Positions 10,071-19,614 of a DNA stretch of 21,002 nt are shown here, piece by piece. The position numbers and the translations under genes are program-made. The notes below the pieces were generated by a model. The model was not told the DNA's origin. It worked only from the letters and a program-made list of their open reading frames with translations, and did no database searches. Position 1 is the stretch's first letter. The number at the start of each line of letters is the position of its first letter. Origin of the DNA: Botryllus schlosseri (taxonomy: Eukaryota; Chordata; Ascidiacea; Stolidobranchia; Styelidae); assembly GCA_000444245.1 (NCBI GenBank), contig ATSW01003129.1, forward strand, positions 1 through 21,002, read 5' to 3'.

Positions 10071-10078
10071 GTATAGGC

Positions 10079-12781
10079 CAACGTTAATCAAAAATATGTT
10101 GGACCGTAAAATTACCCATAGTGTATCTTTATTTTCGGAAAATGGAGGCATTACTATACCGGTACTTGCCTGTATACTACAAAATGTATGTTCTGCAGAC
10201 AAACGAACTGAAAGTATTTAAAAACCCAAAGTATGATTCTCGGAATTGATACGATACGATACGATGCGTAATTGCCAGATTGCGTATAACGGTAGTTTCA
10301 AGCGTTTTGATGGGCCATATTTACTATATGATGAATTATGTGATATGTGCGGCAATGCCGTATGAGCGGAACCTCGCAATTCGGTACCTAAATCATATTC
10401 ACCAACACTTTCGCGAAAACATATTTGTCACTCTATAACTACTGGTGCGCGAAGCGCAACAAAAAGTCCTGACTTTGCCTGACTTTGATGAAAATTAAGG
10501 TTGGTACTCCGTGACAACAGCCCTGACATTCCTCAGGCTATCTTTCTTATTGGAGGATTACACTACTTCTACTTGACAACTGAAATAGCGAAAAGTAAGT
10601 AAGTAGATCGCAAAATATAGTAAGTAGAAGTAGAAATAGAGAAAAATCAGATCTCTGGAGTAAGTACCAGAAGTAGCGGGAAACCACTTGAGTACTTCAA
10701 AAAAAGTAGAAGCACTTCTTTGCGGGTCACCTCTGTTAACGTGACGTAAGGCAGGGTAATTCGGTAATTCCAATGAATAACAATTGCTGCCCTATAACAG
10801 CATTTAAGGAAGTAAGGTGTAATATAACGATTGGCGATATGAGAAGCATACAACTCACGCAAGTACTGAATTAAAACATGCGGAGAGATACGTGTGATAA
10901 AATGCTATCATAATCCTTCCAGGCGAAGGATCCACCTTACTGAACAATCGAAGAACGTCTCAGTAAGCTACGTGGCGCGTCGATTCAACTATATACTTTA
11001 ACAATCATGTAATGAGTTTTGAATTTGAGTTAAAGACGCGTTCTGCGAAATGAGAATGCCATAACTAATATAAAAAAATAATTATTGAATATTTTTCGTG
11101 GGATACGGATATTTAGAATATTTGAACCGAAATGAGCTGTTCCGTTATCTATATAGTAGCTAGACGTGATAGATTCTGACCAACGAACTAACGGCCGAGC
11201 CGACAAAGTGACCGCCAGGAAAATAAGCTTTCTGTACTATAGCAAACAGACTGTCGGAAGCATTTCTGATCAATGATGAAATTCCCATGACAAACCAATA
11301 ACGGTGCACTCCATTGGCGTCAACTGAAATATAATTATAATGCAGAATTTGCAATAAGTGGAATAAGCGATTTCTGAATCGCATATAGCCTATATTTGAT
11401 GTGCAACGTTACATTCGAATGTATTCAAATTGGATACAAGATTTCGGTATTTAGAATTAGATCGTTCCCGTACCTGCAGGAGCGTCGCCAAAAAGTCTAA
11501 TGCTGGTGCTGGTTTCATTGAGACGTGCTGCAGCTGCCCCAAGCCCAACTACCGCATGTGTCCGACTAACAGCGGTTCGGTATGAGGAAAAAATCCATAA
11601 CCAAACATCTAAAGCTAATCCCAGTGACTTCATCCCAATTCTTGTAACATAAGGTAACGTTGTCCGAACTGCATTAAAATGGGGGAATTCTTTGACAGCA
11701 AACCGGGGGGATAGCGAATTTTGCGCAGTGAGCTGAATCCCATACAACGGCGGTGCTAAGATCATGTAACAATGTCCTTCATTCGATAAACATAGCCAGA
11801 TAAATCACACAATTCGGAACGCAATTTGAGGTTAAAGAACCGTATACCAAATTTAAAGCATGTACGTGCAATCAATTACGCAGAAATCCTATATGTCCAC
11901 TGGACGCTCAAGGCCAGTCCAGTGTCGTATGAAATCGAATATGGCGCGTTACTGAGCCAACTTCTCTAAACTACCCAAGCGAACGCACTAAGCGCTCTAG
12001 GATACCTCAAAAATAAACGAAGTTTAGCAGAAAAATTATAATTCGCATCAACGCAAGATCACGCCATGGTGAGAGTTCAAAGAATGTTTAAACAACTTCC
12101 TGTATCGAGGCGCGCAACATGTACGCTTCTAGAAGTAGGAACAATGGACGGCGTGTATTTCTAAATTACAACGTCCTGAGCTGCGATATGCGCTGTATCG
12201 CTGAGAAATTTAAACGGCAATACCAATTCAATAAGTTTGCCTAAAATATAAAAATTTAGCTCGCACAATTTACTTTGTCAAGCCTGTAAGAGGATCTGAG
12301 ACAATTCAGTAGTAAAAAAAACGAGCACGTTTAAATTTGAATTAACCGCGCAAGGAGAATATCGCGGAGTATATCCTGTTCGCGACACGTATACGTCGTG
12401 TTCTATATCGCGGGAAACAGGAAAAGGTTTCATGTAACTCGAATTTGAGTGGGAGCAATCATGTTCTGAAACGAAAATGCGGTCGTCTGGCTGCAAAAAT
12501 AAGAATTTGCCCGCGGTCTGTAAATTGCGACATGTATGGGAAACGTGTCTCTGACGTCACAACGTCCACGTGGTATCGACTGCACCACGCCCAAGGCTGA
12601 AATCGGTGAAATAAAACATGGCGATTTTGAAGCCAAAAGTAATTCATGTTCACGAAACAGTCTCATGTACAATGGACCCTGTAAAACTAAATACAGAAAC
12701 AAAAATAACCCGGGTAAACTACGAAGCGGGTAGAGCCAGTACACCACACCAAACGCAGGATTGCTGTATACAGATTCTACC
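10079..12781 (-). other. Middle of the LTR element, unassigned membrane-protein-like frames
   Basis: Minus-strand frames at 11160-11384, 11457-11765 and 12430-12747 are rich in hydrophobic residues. One has an N-glycosylation-type NETS and another a leader-like LPGLFLFLYLVLQG. I cannot assign any of them to Gag, Pol or a known envelope family. Part of the fossil element; no reconstruction attempted. Confidence 0.35.
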
Positions 12782-13339
12782 TCAACTAAAATCCTGAGCC
12801 TGCACTGATTCTGTCAAATTTTTACAAAAATCAATCCAGTGCCAAGAGCGAACATCAGTACATTGGCGTGCTTTTTTATCGTAACTGATATGACACCAGC
12901 ACATAAAGTGACTTTTCGCTAAAGACGTAAGCGAGCGTTTGATTGAATTAAAAAGCTGTAATTCCCTCCGAATTCTACTGAGAGCCCATTTGAAAGTCAT
13001 GAATCGCACGGTTTGCGCGCAAGTGTACTGGTCCGCAGCGTTACTCTGCAGTGCACTATCTAACTTTTGAGCAGAATTTAATTGGGTCACAGTAAGCAGA
13101 GCAGCAAGCATAAAAAAATGAACCGGGTAACGCGTAACGAACTTAACGCGTTTCAGTTTGTTCATAACCAAGGTCCTTTGCCGCTGAATTTCAAGTTCAA
13201 ACGCCTTAAAGGAAGCCGTTTCGAAATCGAAATTAGCACTCTTAGACGGTGCGGCAATATTGTGAATTGACAGTTGCGCTTGAATTGGAAATATCGATTG
13301 CGAAGCTATCGGTTGTCCAGGAATTTGTTCTTGAACCAC
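12782..13339 (-). pseudogene. Leader/envelope-like frame in the LTR element
   Basis: A 185-residue frame with a basic stretch (MNKLKRVKFVTRYP), then a hydrophobic segment HFFMLAALLTVTQL (about residues 95-108). A Cys-containing region follows (TCAQT, MCWCH). The layout recalls the signal-anchor start of a membrane glycoprotein downstream of a Gag-like region, but no family was recognized. Confidence 0.4.
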
Positions 13340-13470
13340 AATTGTTCTTGAACCACAATTGGTTGCGATAGTCGCGGTGCGGTGTCTACTCTCGGAACGG
13401 TAACCTGTTCTGTTAAACGCGGGTCTGCCCGTATATTACGAACGGCAGCCAGCTCTGTTTCTCGCGAGGT

Positions 13471-13793
13471 TGTTGTTGTTGTTGTTTTTATTAACTCATA
13501 TAATTGGCGCTTGCAACTCGTGGTTATTTGCGCCACACAGTAAATTTCATACATTTCATAATGGCATGTCTTCTTGAACTTGAGTCTTTTTTCGGCTCAT
13601 TTGCTGCCTCCTTTCAAGAGTTCGGCTCTCTCTTCTTCTGAGCTTTTCAACGCGCTGTATTTACAGCGGGTTCGGCGATGAGAAGCCCAGATAAACCTCC
13701 GACACATAGAAACATGGCAGAGCCGAGACTCGAACCACCAACCATTGGTGTCGTGGCTGCAGTGTTTAACCAACTGCGCCACTCGCTTCCCAA
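13471..13793 (-). repeat. tRNA-derived SINE
   Basis: A 323-bp insertion in minus orientation. It starts with a tRNA-like head bearing an A box (TGGCGCAGTTGG) and B box (GGTTCGAGTCT), followed by a body. It ends in an (AAC)n tail, read as (TGT)n at about 13471-13486. It is bounded by a perfect 13-bp duplication TTTCTCGCGAGGT at 13458-13470 and 13794-13806, as made by LINE machinery. It lies within the Gag-like coding region of the LTR element, so it inserted afterwards. Confidence 0.93.
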
Positions 13794-13806
13794 TTTCTCG
13801 CGAGGT

Positions 13807-14265
13807 AACGCGCGTCTGATATGCGGCAGGCGGCACATGTCTGTTTGGGCGTCTCGTAGTTATATTAGTGACATCACCCAACATATTTGCCGGTGTAATG
13901 GCTACGTCACTTAGCACTACACGATCAACTACTTCTCGGTCGCCATTTGGAACGATGCCATTATTTAAATCCACCGCCGATTGTGAATCTATGCTTGTAT
14001 TTGCTGAATCGCCAGCCCCAGTACCACCGATGGCACCTGCGGCATGACCCGATAATACGGTTGCACTATCCCCGGCCTGATGCTTAGACCGAGCCTCACC
14101 GCGAATATCCGATTTGCTTTCATTTTTAATGCCACTAGGAGCAGTGCCCTCAACTTGATCAGAATTACCGGCTAAAACATCGGAATGTTTAATATCTTTG
14201 GCGTCACTGACTTCAGATTGAGGTGGGTCCCTAGTAGACTCAACTGTCGTATCTCTGCTAGACAT
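13807..14265 (-). pseudogene. Gag-like N-terminal frame of the LTR element
   Basis: The first minus-strand frame inside the 5' LTR starts with ATG at 14265. About 150 residues are hydrophilic and low in complexity (Ser, Asp, Gly, Ala), without a zinc knuckle in view. Its position suggests a Gag-type protein. The reading continues for a while into the SINE, and that portion is SINE-derived rather than original. Confidence 0.4.
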
Positions 14266-14502
14266 CTGGGTAATGTATTACACTGGTCTATACAGAAAAT
14301 CAATTATACGCAATAACAAAATACTAACACGCAATAATCAATGTAACATGCACAAAATCCTCTAGGGAATGCCGTGGAGTTTATATATCAGAACGGAATA
14401 TGAAACACGTTACCTTTAGTCGCGAAATATTGCGTATCTTGATGGCAATACGTTAAGAGTCTGCGATGATGATATATCCGACAACCGTATTTCGTAGCAC
14501 CA

Positions 14503-15071
14503 TGCAACAACTTATAAGGTTTATATCTCCGTAAGTAGAACTCAGACGAAGTAGTTATCCCCACGTATAGGCTGTAACTGTCTGGTACTTAACTGAGAGA
14601 ATGTCCTGCGTTGTAGTCGTGAACTCTTCGTACGGAAATATTGTTCATACACAGTTTATTAAACGTATTTCAGTAGGTTAGCATGAAGTCTCATCTCGAG
14701 TCAACTAAACTTGCGCTTATATAGACTCGTGATCATTGCAATCGGAAGTCTTATTCGTTTCCTAATATGGCGTGGAAAACACAATGTTGGATATTATCAT
14801 ATGGTCCCGCAAGCAGGTGTATCACAGCTGTATCAGCGGTATAAATTGCAACACTCTGAAATAGTTGACAGCGGTTGTCTCTGATCGAATGAAAGCCAGA
14901 TCGAATGAGATCTGCTTGTGGTTAGCAGGTTCATGAAGGTTTGGAGGTTGTCAGTTACCAGCTCTTACACGAGCTTATAGACACTCGACATAATTCCAAT
15001 AGGAAGTCTACGTCATATGCTATAATATGGGTGTGAATACACTGTTGTAATAAACCCTATACACACCGACA
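14503..15071 (-). repeat. Right LTR copy (5' LTR in element orientation)
   Basis: The 569-bp partner of the left LTR. It retains the uninterrupted target TTGCAAC at 14846-14852, which proves that the palindrome in the other copy is an insertion. Confidence 0.85.
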
Positions 15072-15691
15072 CCGCATAAACTCTCTGCTTACACTGAGTA
15101 GAATGAATGTGCTCACAAGTACAGGTGAAAACATCCACCCAACTGTAGGGTCTGGGGGCGAAGCCCCGGAAGTTTGCCTTATCGCCCTGTGGGGCCCGAG
15201 ACCAGAGTTTTTGGGGTGGGCTAACGAAGTGCTTTTGCGGCCCGGATTTGCGGATGGCCGGTATAGTTTGCTGCAAGGTGTTTTCTTGCGGCATGCATTG
15301 TATTCGTAGTTGCCAGAGTAGCCTATGCGTCTGGTTGCAGTGGGCAATGAGCAAGGTAGCACGATAAGGTGCTTGGTTCGAGTTGGCATGGCCGGTTAAA
15401 CCCACGGCCTTTTGCGCCAAAGTCTGTAAACGACTCTCAGCGGTAGCACGTTCAACCGTTCATCTGGATAAGGCAACTTTACCTCGACTCTGCAGACTGA
15501 CTACCATAAAATAGCATGGATGCCATCATGAAGATAATTATTTACGATCAAAACCCTCTAAATGACACTCTCTAGCACCATATAATTGCAAAAAACGGTT
15601 GCATACTTTACATTCTGGCTTCATTTCAATTTTCAAAGTTCACCGGTCCGCAGACATATTTTAAAATTTTACCGGTCCGCGAGGTGAAAAA
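15072..15691. other. Right remainder of the 6344-15706 hAT
   Basis: Non-coding hAT interior. It includes a short GGGGC-GAA-GCCCC hairpin at 15155-15167 and a lone B-box-like GGTTCGAGTT near 15376. The latter might mark a small tRNA-derived piece, but no A box or target duplication was found. Subterminal CCGGTCCGC motifs sit close to the end. Confidence 0.45.
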
Positions 15692-15743
15692 GGTTGAGAA
15701 CCACTGTTTTAGACGATTGTCTTGTCTTGGTGTGGTTGTGTGC

Positions 15744-15880
15744 AGGGCTTTGGAGCCGGGGCCGGAGCCAGAGCAAGGAGCCGGAGCCGCGCATTTTCAG
15801 CGGAGATGGAGCTCTAAATAAGATTCAAGTGGAGCCGGAGCTGGAGCCAGTTTTTCAAAAGTAGCTCCGGCTCCGATGTA
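15744..15880. repeat. GGAGCC-rich low-complexity patch
   Basis: Repeated GGAGCCGGAGC/GCTCCGGCTCC words in both orientations, beginning CAGGGCTTTGGAGCC. This could be one end, or the short remnant, of a hAT-like element whose other terminus is missing. No target duplication was found. Confidence 0.5.
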
Positions 15881-16038
15881 TTCCATAAGATGCTATGCGC
15901 CTGCTATAATGGCTGAATTCACATAATTTTACGGTAATCGTTCACAAAATTAAGAATTGTTGCCTCGTTGGTACCATCTTTTCTAGCTAACCATGTTCAT
16001 TCATAGTATAGATATGGGGTATAGTTATCTATATTCAT

Positions 16039-16951
16039 CAGTGTTGTGATGACTCTAGTCATGACTAGACTCGAGTCACCTTTTTCGCATGACTTGACTT
16101 GACTCGAGTCCCTTCTCTAAAATGACTTGACTTATCTTGACTCGGCGTATCAGAAATGTGGATTGACTCGTGACTCGGAGCAAAATACACGAGTCAATTT
16201 CAAGTCATCAAGTAATCGGTGTTGATAAAAATCACTGTATCTTGCATATGTTCGGATTGTTCGCGAAACGCTGGTGTAGCCTGTGAGAGCGACCAATCAT
16301 TCTATGATCGTGCGTTTGACTGAGCCTCTATTGTTCTCTCACAAAAAAATTGACCACAGACGAAGTGATCGAAGCTTACAGCTTGCATTGTCGTAAACTA
16401 GTAGTAGAGTGATTTTAATAACAAAATCTCTATTTCTGTTATCTCTGTTCTTACCTTATCCAAACCTCCTGTTTTATTGAAATTGAATACGAATAAAGTT
16501 TACATAGGCTACTCCTCAACCATATTGGCGCAGGCTCGAATTGTATCATATCAATATGTAAATGGGTAATGTATTGCATCTTATCAATTCGTTTCTCTAT
16601 TCTCTATTTTGACTGGTAGCTATAAACTGAGTGTATGCAATTACTTACGTAGTTTAACAGTTCCATGTATATGCGAGCGATACAGTGCCTTCTTGCATGT
16701 GTATTTCACTCTATATACGCTCATCGGTTCAGAATCCATAACCACTCAATCTGTATCTCAGACAGCGAGCAAAATGCAATGACGTAAAGATGCCTCTTAC
16801 TCCGAAGAGGCAACTTGACTTGAAGTGTGACTTGACTCGACTCCACTCGAGTCACTTCCAAAAATCGATTGAATTGACTTGACTCGAGTCAAAATGTGCA
16901 ATGATTCGAAATGACTTGTGACTCGAAGGTGGTGACTTGCTCCGAACACTG
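16039..16951. mobile_element. Non-autonomous hAT element with GACTCGAGTC subterminal arrays
   Basis: 913 bp, ends CAGTGTT...AACACTG, with a perfect 8-bp duplication ATATTCAT at 16031-16038 and 16952-16959. Both terminal 150-200 bp are packed with TTGACTCGAGTCA-type repeats, likely transposase-binding sites. The central part has no coding frame I recognize. The terminal inverted repeat itself is short (7 bp). Confidence 0.92.
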
Positions 16952-17346
16952 ATATTCATAGGCACCAAACCTGGGTAGGCCGGGTATGCCGCGCTTGCTC
17001 CGTTATTACCAGGCCGTGTTATTTTTGGCATATGCCAAAACTGCCAAAAATGACTTATTTTTGGCATTTTTCTATTTTTATTTTTGGCAGTTTTGGCATC
17101 GTCCTCTAAATAGATAGTTTCAGCCTCGAATTAGTCACAAAAACGCTTTATTTAGGCTAGTTTGTCAAAAGACACCACAAAATGTGCAGCATCCACGTAT
17201 AATCAGTGCCAACAAACAAGAAGAAAAAAAACCTAACGATTTCATAGGTTAGTAATATCAAACGAAACCACAAAATGTGCAGTATCCATCGGACTCGGTG
17301 CCAATAAGCCAAAAAAAGCCCAACAAACACGCTCAACAGCTGATTG

Positions 17347-17790
17347 TTACAGCTGTTGAATAGACTTAAATCGTTTGCACTGTAACAGTGCTTCCAAACT
17401 CAGGTCAGCTAAGTTTCTCCTAAATTCATTTCTCGCCCAGCGAATCTGGGAAATATCGGCTTCAACAGTAGCCGTTGAGGGTAAGAATGCTGCCAGTCAT
17501 CCACAAAAGGTTTGCCGAGCTTCAAAATCTTTGGAGGGCCGAACCGGCTTCCGTGCATCATGAAAAGAGATCACTTCGCCAGTGCCATCGATCTCATCGC
17601 GGAAAGAATTTTCTTCCTGATCCTTTTCCAGGAGTTTCCTATGTTGTCTCTCAACACATTCCATTTAGTAGCCCGACTATCATTTCTCCTTCAGTCTACC
17701 GATATATTTTCGGAGGACTTTTGTCACTTCAGGTGGCTTTAATATTACGAACTCGCGTGGAAGAGTCCTGGGAAGATTATCTTGTTTAAG
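17347..17790 (-). pseudogene. Remains of a hAT-type transposase C-terminus
   Basis: The last 49 codons before the stop at 17347-17349 include FLPSTATVEADISQIRWARN and FRRNLADLSLEALLQCKRF. This resembles the hAT dimerization region, where a Ser/Thr-Ala-x-x-Glu stretch precedes an Arg-rich helix and an (L)EALL-CK motif. Further coding-like pieces upstream (VLRKYIGRLKEK, WNVLRDNIGNSWKRIRKK) lie in different frames, and an in-frame TGA at 17497-17499 interrupts the reading, so the gene is broken. The first portion of a full transposase is not seen. Its closeness to the left terminus suggests it belongs to the 17010-19606 element. Family assignment by eye only. Confidence 0.5.
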
Positions 17791-17825
17791 AACATTGACG
17801 CAACAAGACTGTCTTGTAAAACGAG

Positions 17826-19069
17826 CAGTGTTGCCAGCTCCGGATGGAAGAAAATCGCTAAAACTGATGTCAAAAATCGCTAGATGTCGCTAAATATTGA
17901 GAAAAAAGCGCTAAAAAATAGCGCTAAATCTGCATTCATTGCTGAAGGTGTTAAATTGAAACCTAATATCAATACATTCTTCTCAGCTATATTTCACACG
18001 TCTGGGGCCAAAGTCACTCATCATATTTCCAGTTCATAATACGAAATAGTCATCTCTAGGCGGGACAAAACGTGCAGTGCATTTCGATAAAGCAGATTGC
18101 TTTGCGCAATGATCACTTTACGTGACCATTGACCAGGTTTGCATGCATAACCGCTCACTATATAAGCGTGCCTTGCTCGATGCGTCCGTGAATACGTGAT
18201 GCGATGTACCGTGGAAATGCGCTTGACTTCTTCTCCAAACTGTGTTGGAGCACTTGAACACGACAAGCGACTTGACACACGCGTGTACACGACATGCGAC
18301 TTGACCCCACACAACACGTCTTGAACCGGGTTTGCCAGCCACTATAAGTAGAGACATTATGAAAATAATCCGAGGACCAACCAGTGGTATAAAATGTAAT
18401 TAATCTGGTCTTAAACGAAAGCTAGTGTCCCACTGATTCCGACAATACGAATTAAATTCTTGTCAAGACAATGGAACGACCTCAAAACAGCCCCCAAAGT
18501 CTGAAAATCGGCATTGATCGGAACAATCGCTGGACGAAATTGGTCATTGTTATGTTCATTGTGTTGCAGCGGTGCCATTGCTGGAGCAATGCCGGCTTTC
18601 CAACTTTGAGGGCTGTTTTGGGGTAGATGATTCCATTGTCCGGACGAGATTTTATTTTGTATTTTCGAAATCACTGCGACACTATCTTTCGATCATGGCC
18701 AATTATATTAAATTTCAGCGCTCAGGTCGCCAGATGTAGCACTGCCAATTATGCTACTCAGCAAGAAGAGACATTGTTTGCCAATGCGTAACCGCCAGGA
18801 GTTGCGTATCTACTATCCAAAGTCATTCAATATGACAAGTCGTCCGAACGTATTTTCATGGAGCGAGAAATGTTGCACAACTTGATGTTATATGTCAGCC
18901 AGAACTGATCTTTACTGGTTATTTTCGTTAAAAAAGCGCTAAATAATCGCTAAATACTTTTTCAAAAATCGCTAGATTTATCGCTAGGCGCTAGATCCAT
19001 ATTTTTTGGCGCTAAACCGGATGAAAAATCGCTAGATCTAGCGCGAAAATCGCTAAATTGGCAACACTG
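17826..19069. mobile_element. Non-autonomous hAT element nested in the 17010-19606 element
   Basis: 1244 bp, ends CAGTGTTGCCA...TGGCAACACTG, with a perfect 8-bp duplication AAAACGAG at 17818-17825 and 19070-19077. Many AATCGCTAAA/AGCGCTAAA words crowd both ends. The interior includes a foldback unit at 18416-18691; the rest (18000-18415 and 18692-18920) shows no recognizable gene. Confidence 0.94.
18416..18691. repeat. Long-arm foldback (MITE-like) unit
   Basis: The left arm beginning CGAAAGCTAGTGTC and the right arm ending CACTATCTTTCG are imperfect reverse complements for roughly 100 bp, including AAAACAGCCC/GGGCTGTTTT. The arms resemble 20767-20900 (CGAAAGCT, ACTGATT, CGA.AATA, AAT.TTATTC), so this belongs to the same family as the foldback at the right end of the window. 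Confidence 0.75.
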
Positions 19070-19077
19070 AAAACGAG

Positions 19078-19490
19078 ACTATGCAGCTCAGAAATAGCCA
19101 GACATTTTGTTGCGTCACAATGTTCAACTCGATCACAATGCAAAAATCGTGGTTGATTTTAGGGGTTCCAGCTCCATGAGCAGAATATAATTTATATTTT
19201 AATAATCAGTACTGCGGCAGCTTCTCATTGATGCCCGTTTTATCAAATTTAGTGCTCGACAAGCCGGTCAAAAATGGTCGTAAAATTGCCTTTGGACAAA
19301 TGGAAAGTATGACGTAAACCAAATGCAGTCAGCCGTTCAATCACTCTGTGCCCACACCATTTAGGACACCATGCTTTCACCTCTAATGGGTGGGCTGGAC
19401 CCAGTTTAAGAAACCTGCCTGTCACAAACGCTCTTCTCGCTTGTAACGCGGTCCTGTTAACACAACACCATGAACGAAATACACTATTTG
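19078..19490 (-). mobile_element. Foldback-family copy with an unassigned reading-frame end
   Basis: On the minus strand an 80-codon open frame ends at TAA 19251-19249. It includes AWCPKWCGHRVIERL, LRHTFHLSKGN and FDRLVEH. Directly downstream come the foldback-family sequences (GCACTAAATTTG, then GGAGCTGGAACCCC). The apex GACGCAACAA/TTGTTGCGTC is now split by the 17826-19069 hAT. DNA and protein are clearly related to 20600-20900. I do not recognize the protein; a DNA-transposon protein with a small Cys/His motif is the working guess. Confidence 0.6.
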
Positions 19491-19614
19491 GCAGGCCGCG
19501 TTATTTTTGGCATATGCCAAAAATTTCTTATTTTTGGCATTTTCAAATTTTTATTTTTGGCAGTTTTGGCATCTGGCTCCTGAAATGCCAAAAATAACAC
19601 GGCCTGGTTATTAC

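Larger units (their letters stand above)
7039..15071 (-). mobile_element. LTR retroelement-like fossil, minus orientation
   Basis: Two 569-bp direct repeats (after removing a 54-bp insertion from one) bound an internal region of about 6.8 kb. They end TG...CA on the plus strand and are flanked by the 4-bp duplication CCGC (7035-7038 and 15072-15075). Inside the right LTR the minus strand begins TGGTGCTACG, a plausible primer-binding site. A purine-leaning tract precedes the left LTR. Long frames are on the minus strand: a hydrophilic Gag-like start near 14265 and several membrane-protein-like frames. I recognize no reverse transcriptase or integrase by eye. LTR divergence is about 8 differences, roughly 1.4%, so the insertion is fairly young. 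It is incomplete or broken, with several interruptions, and carries a hAT, a SINE and a small palindromic insertion. Family (Gypsy, BEL or other) is not assignable. Confidence 0.8.
6344..15706. mobile_element. hAT-family DNA transposon, expanded by nested insertions
   Basis: The termini are CAGTGGTTCTCAACC at 6344-6358 and its exact reverse complement at 15692-15706. They are flanked by CTTTAGAC (6336-6343) and TTTTAGAC (15707-15714), an 8-bp target duplication with one mismatch. Subterminal copies of CCGGTCCGC occur near both ends (left at 6361 and 6383; right near 15642 and 15672), as expected of hAT transposase-binding sites. Without the LTR element inside it the transposon is about 1.3 kb. 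I see no transposase in that remainder (6344-7038 and 15072-15706), so it looks non-autonomous. The single mismatch in the duplication makes it older than the hATs with perfect flanks. Confidence 0.92.
17010..19606. mobile_element. hAT element with composite right end, carrying transposase remains
   Basis: The termini are CAGGCCGTGTTATTTTTGG and its reverse complement. The 8-bp flank GTTATTAC is perfect at 17002-17009 and 19607-19614. The last 115 bp (19492-19606) begin with a second, same-orientation copy of the left-end sequence and so form a miniature element by themselves, but only the outer pair shares flanks. The interior holds a broken hAT-type transposase end (17347-17790, minus), foldback sequence with another hAT inside it (17826-19069), and an 80-codon frame end (19249-19490, minus). 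Confidence 0.9.

Noticed and set aside
13597-14265. 222-codon frame as one protein
   Set aside because: The portion below 13794 is SINE sequence with A and B boxes and a 13-bp duplication, so only the upper part is original.
15370-15410. tRNA-like B box GGTTCGAGTT
   Set aside because: No A box at proper distance, no foldable tRNA and no target duplication.
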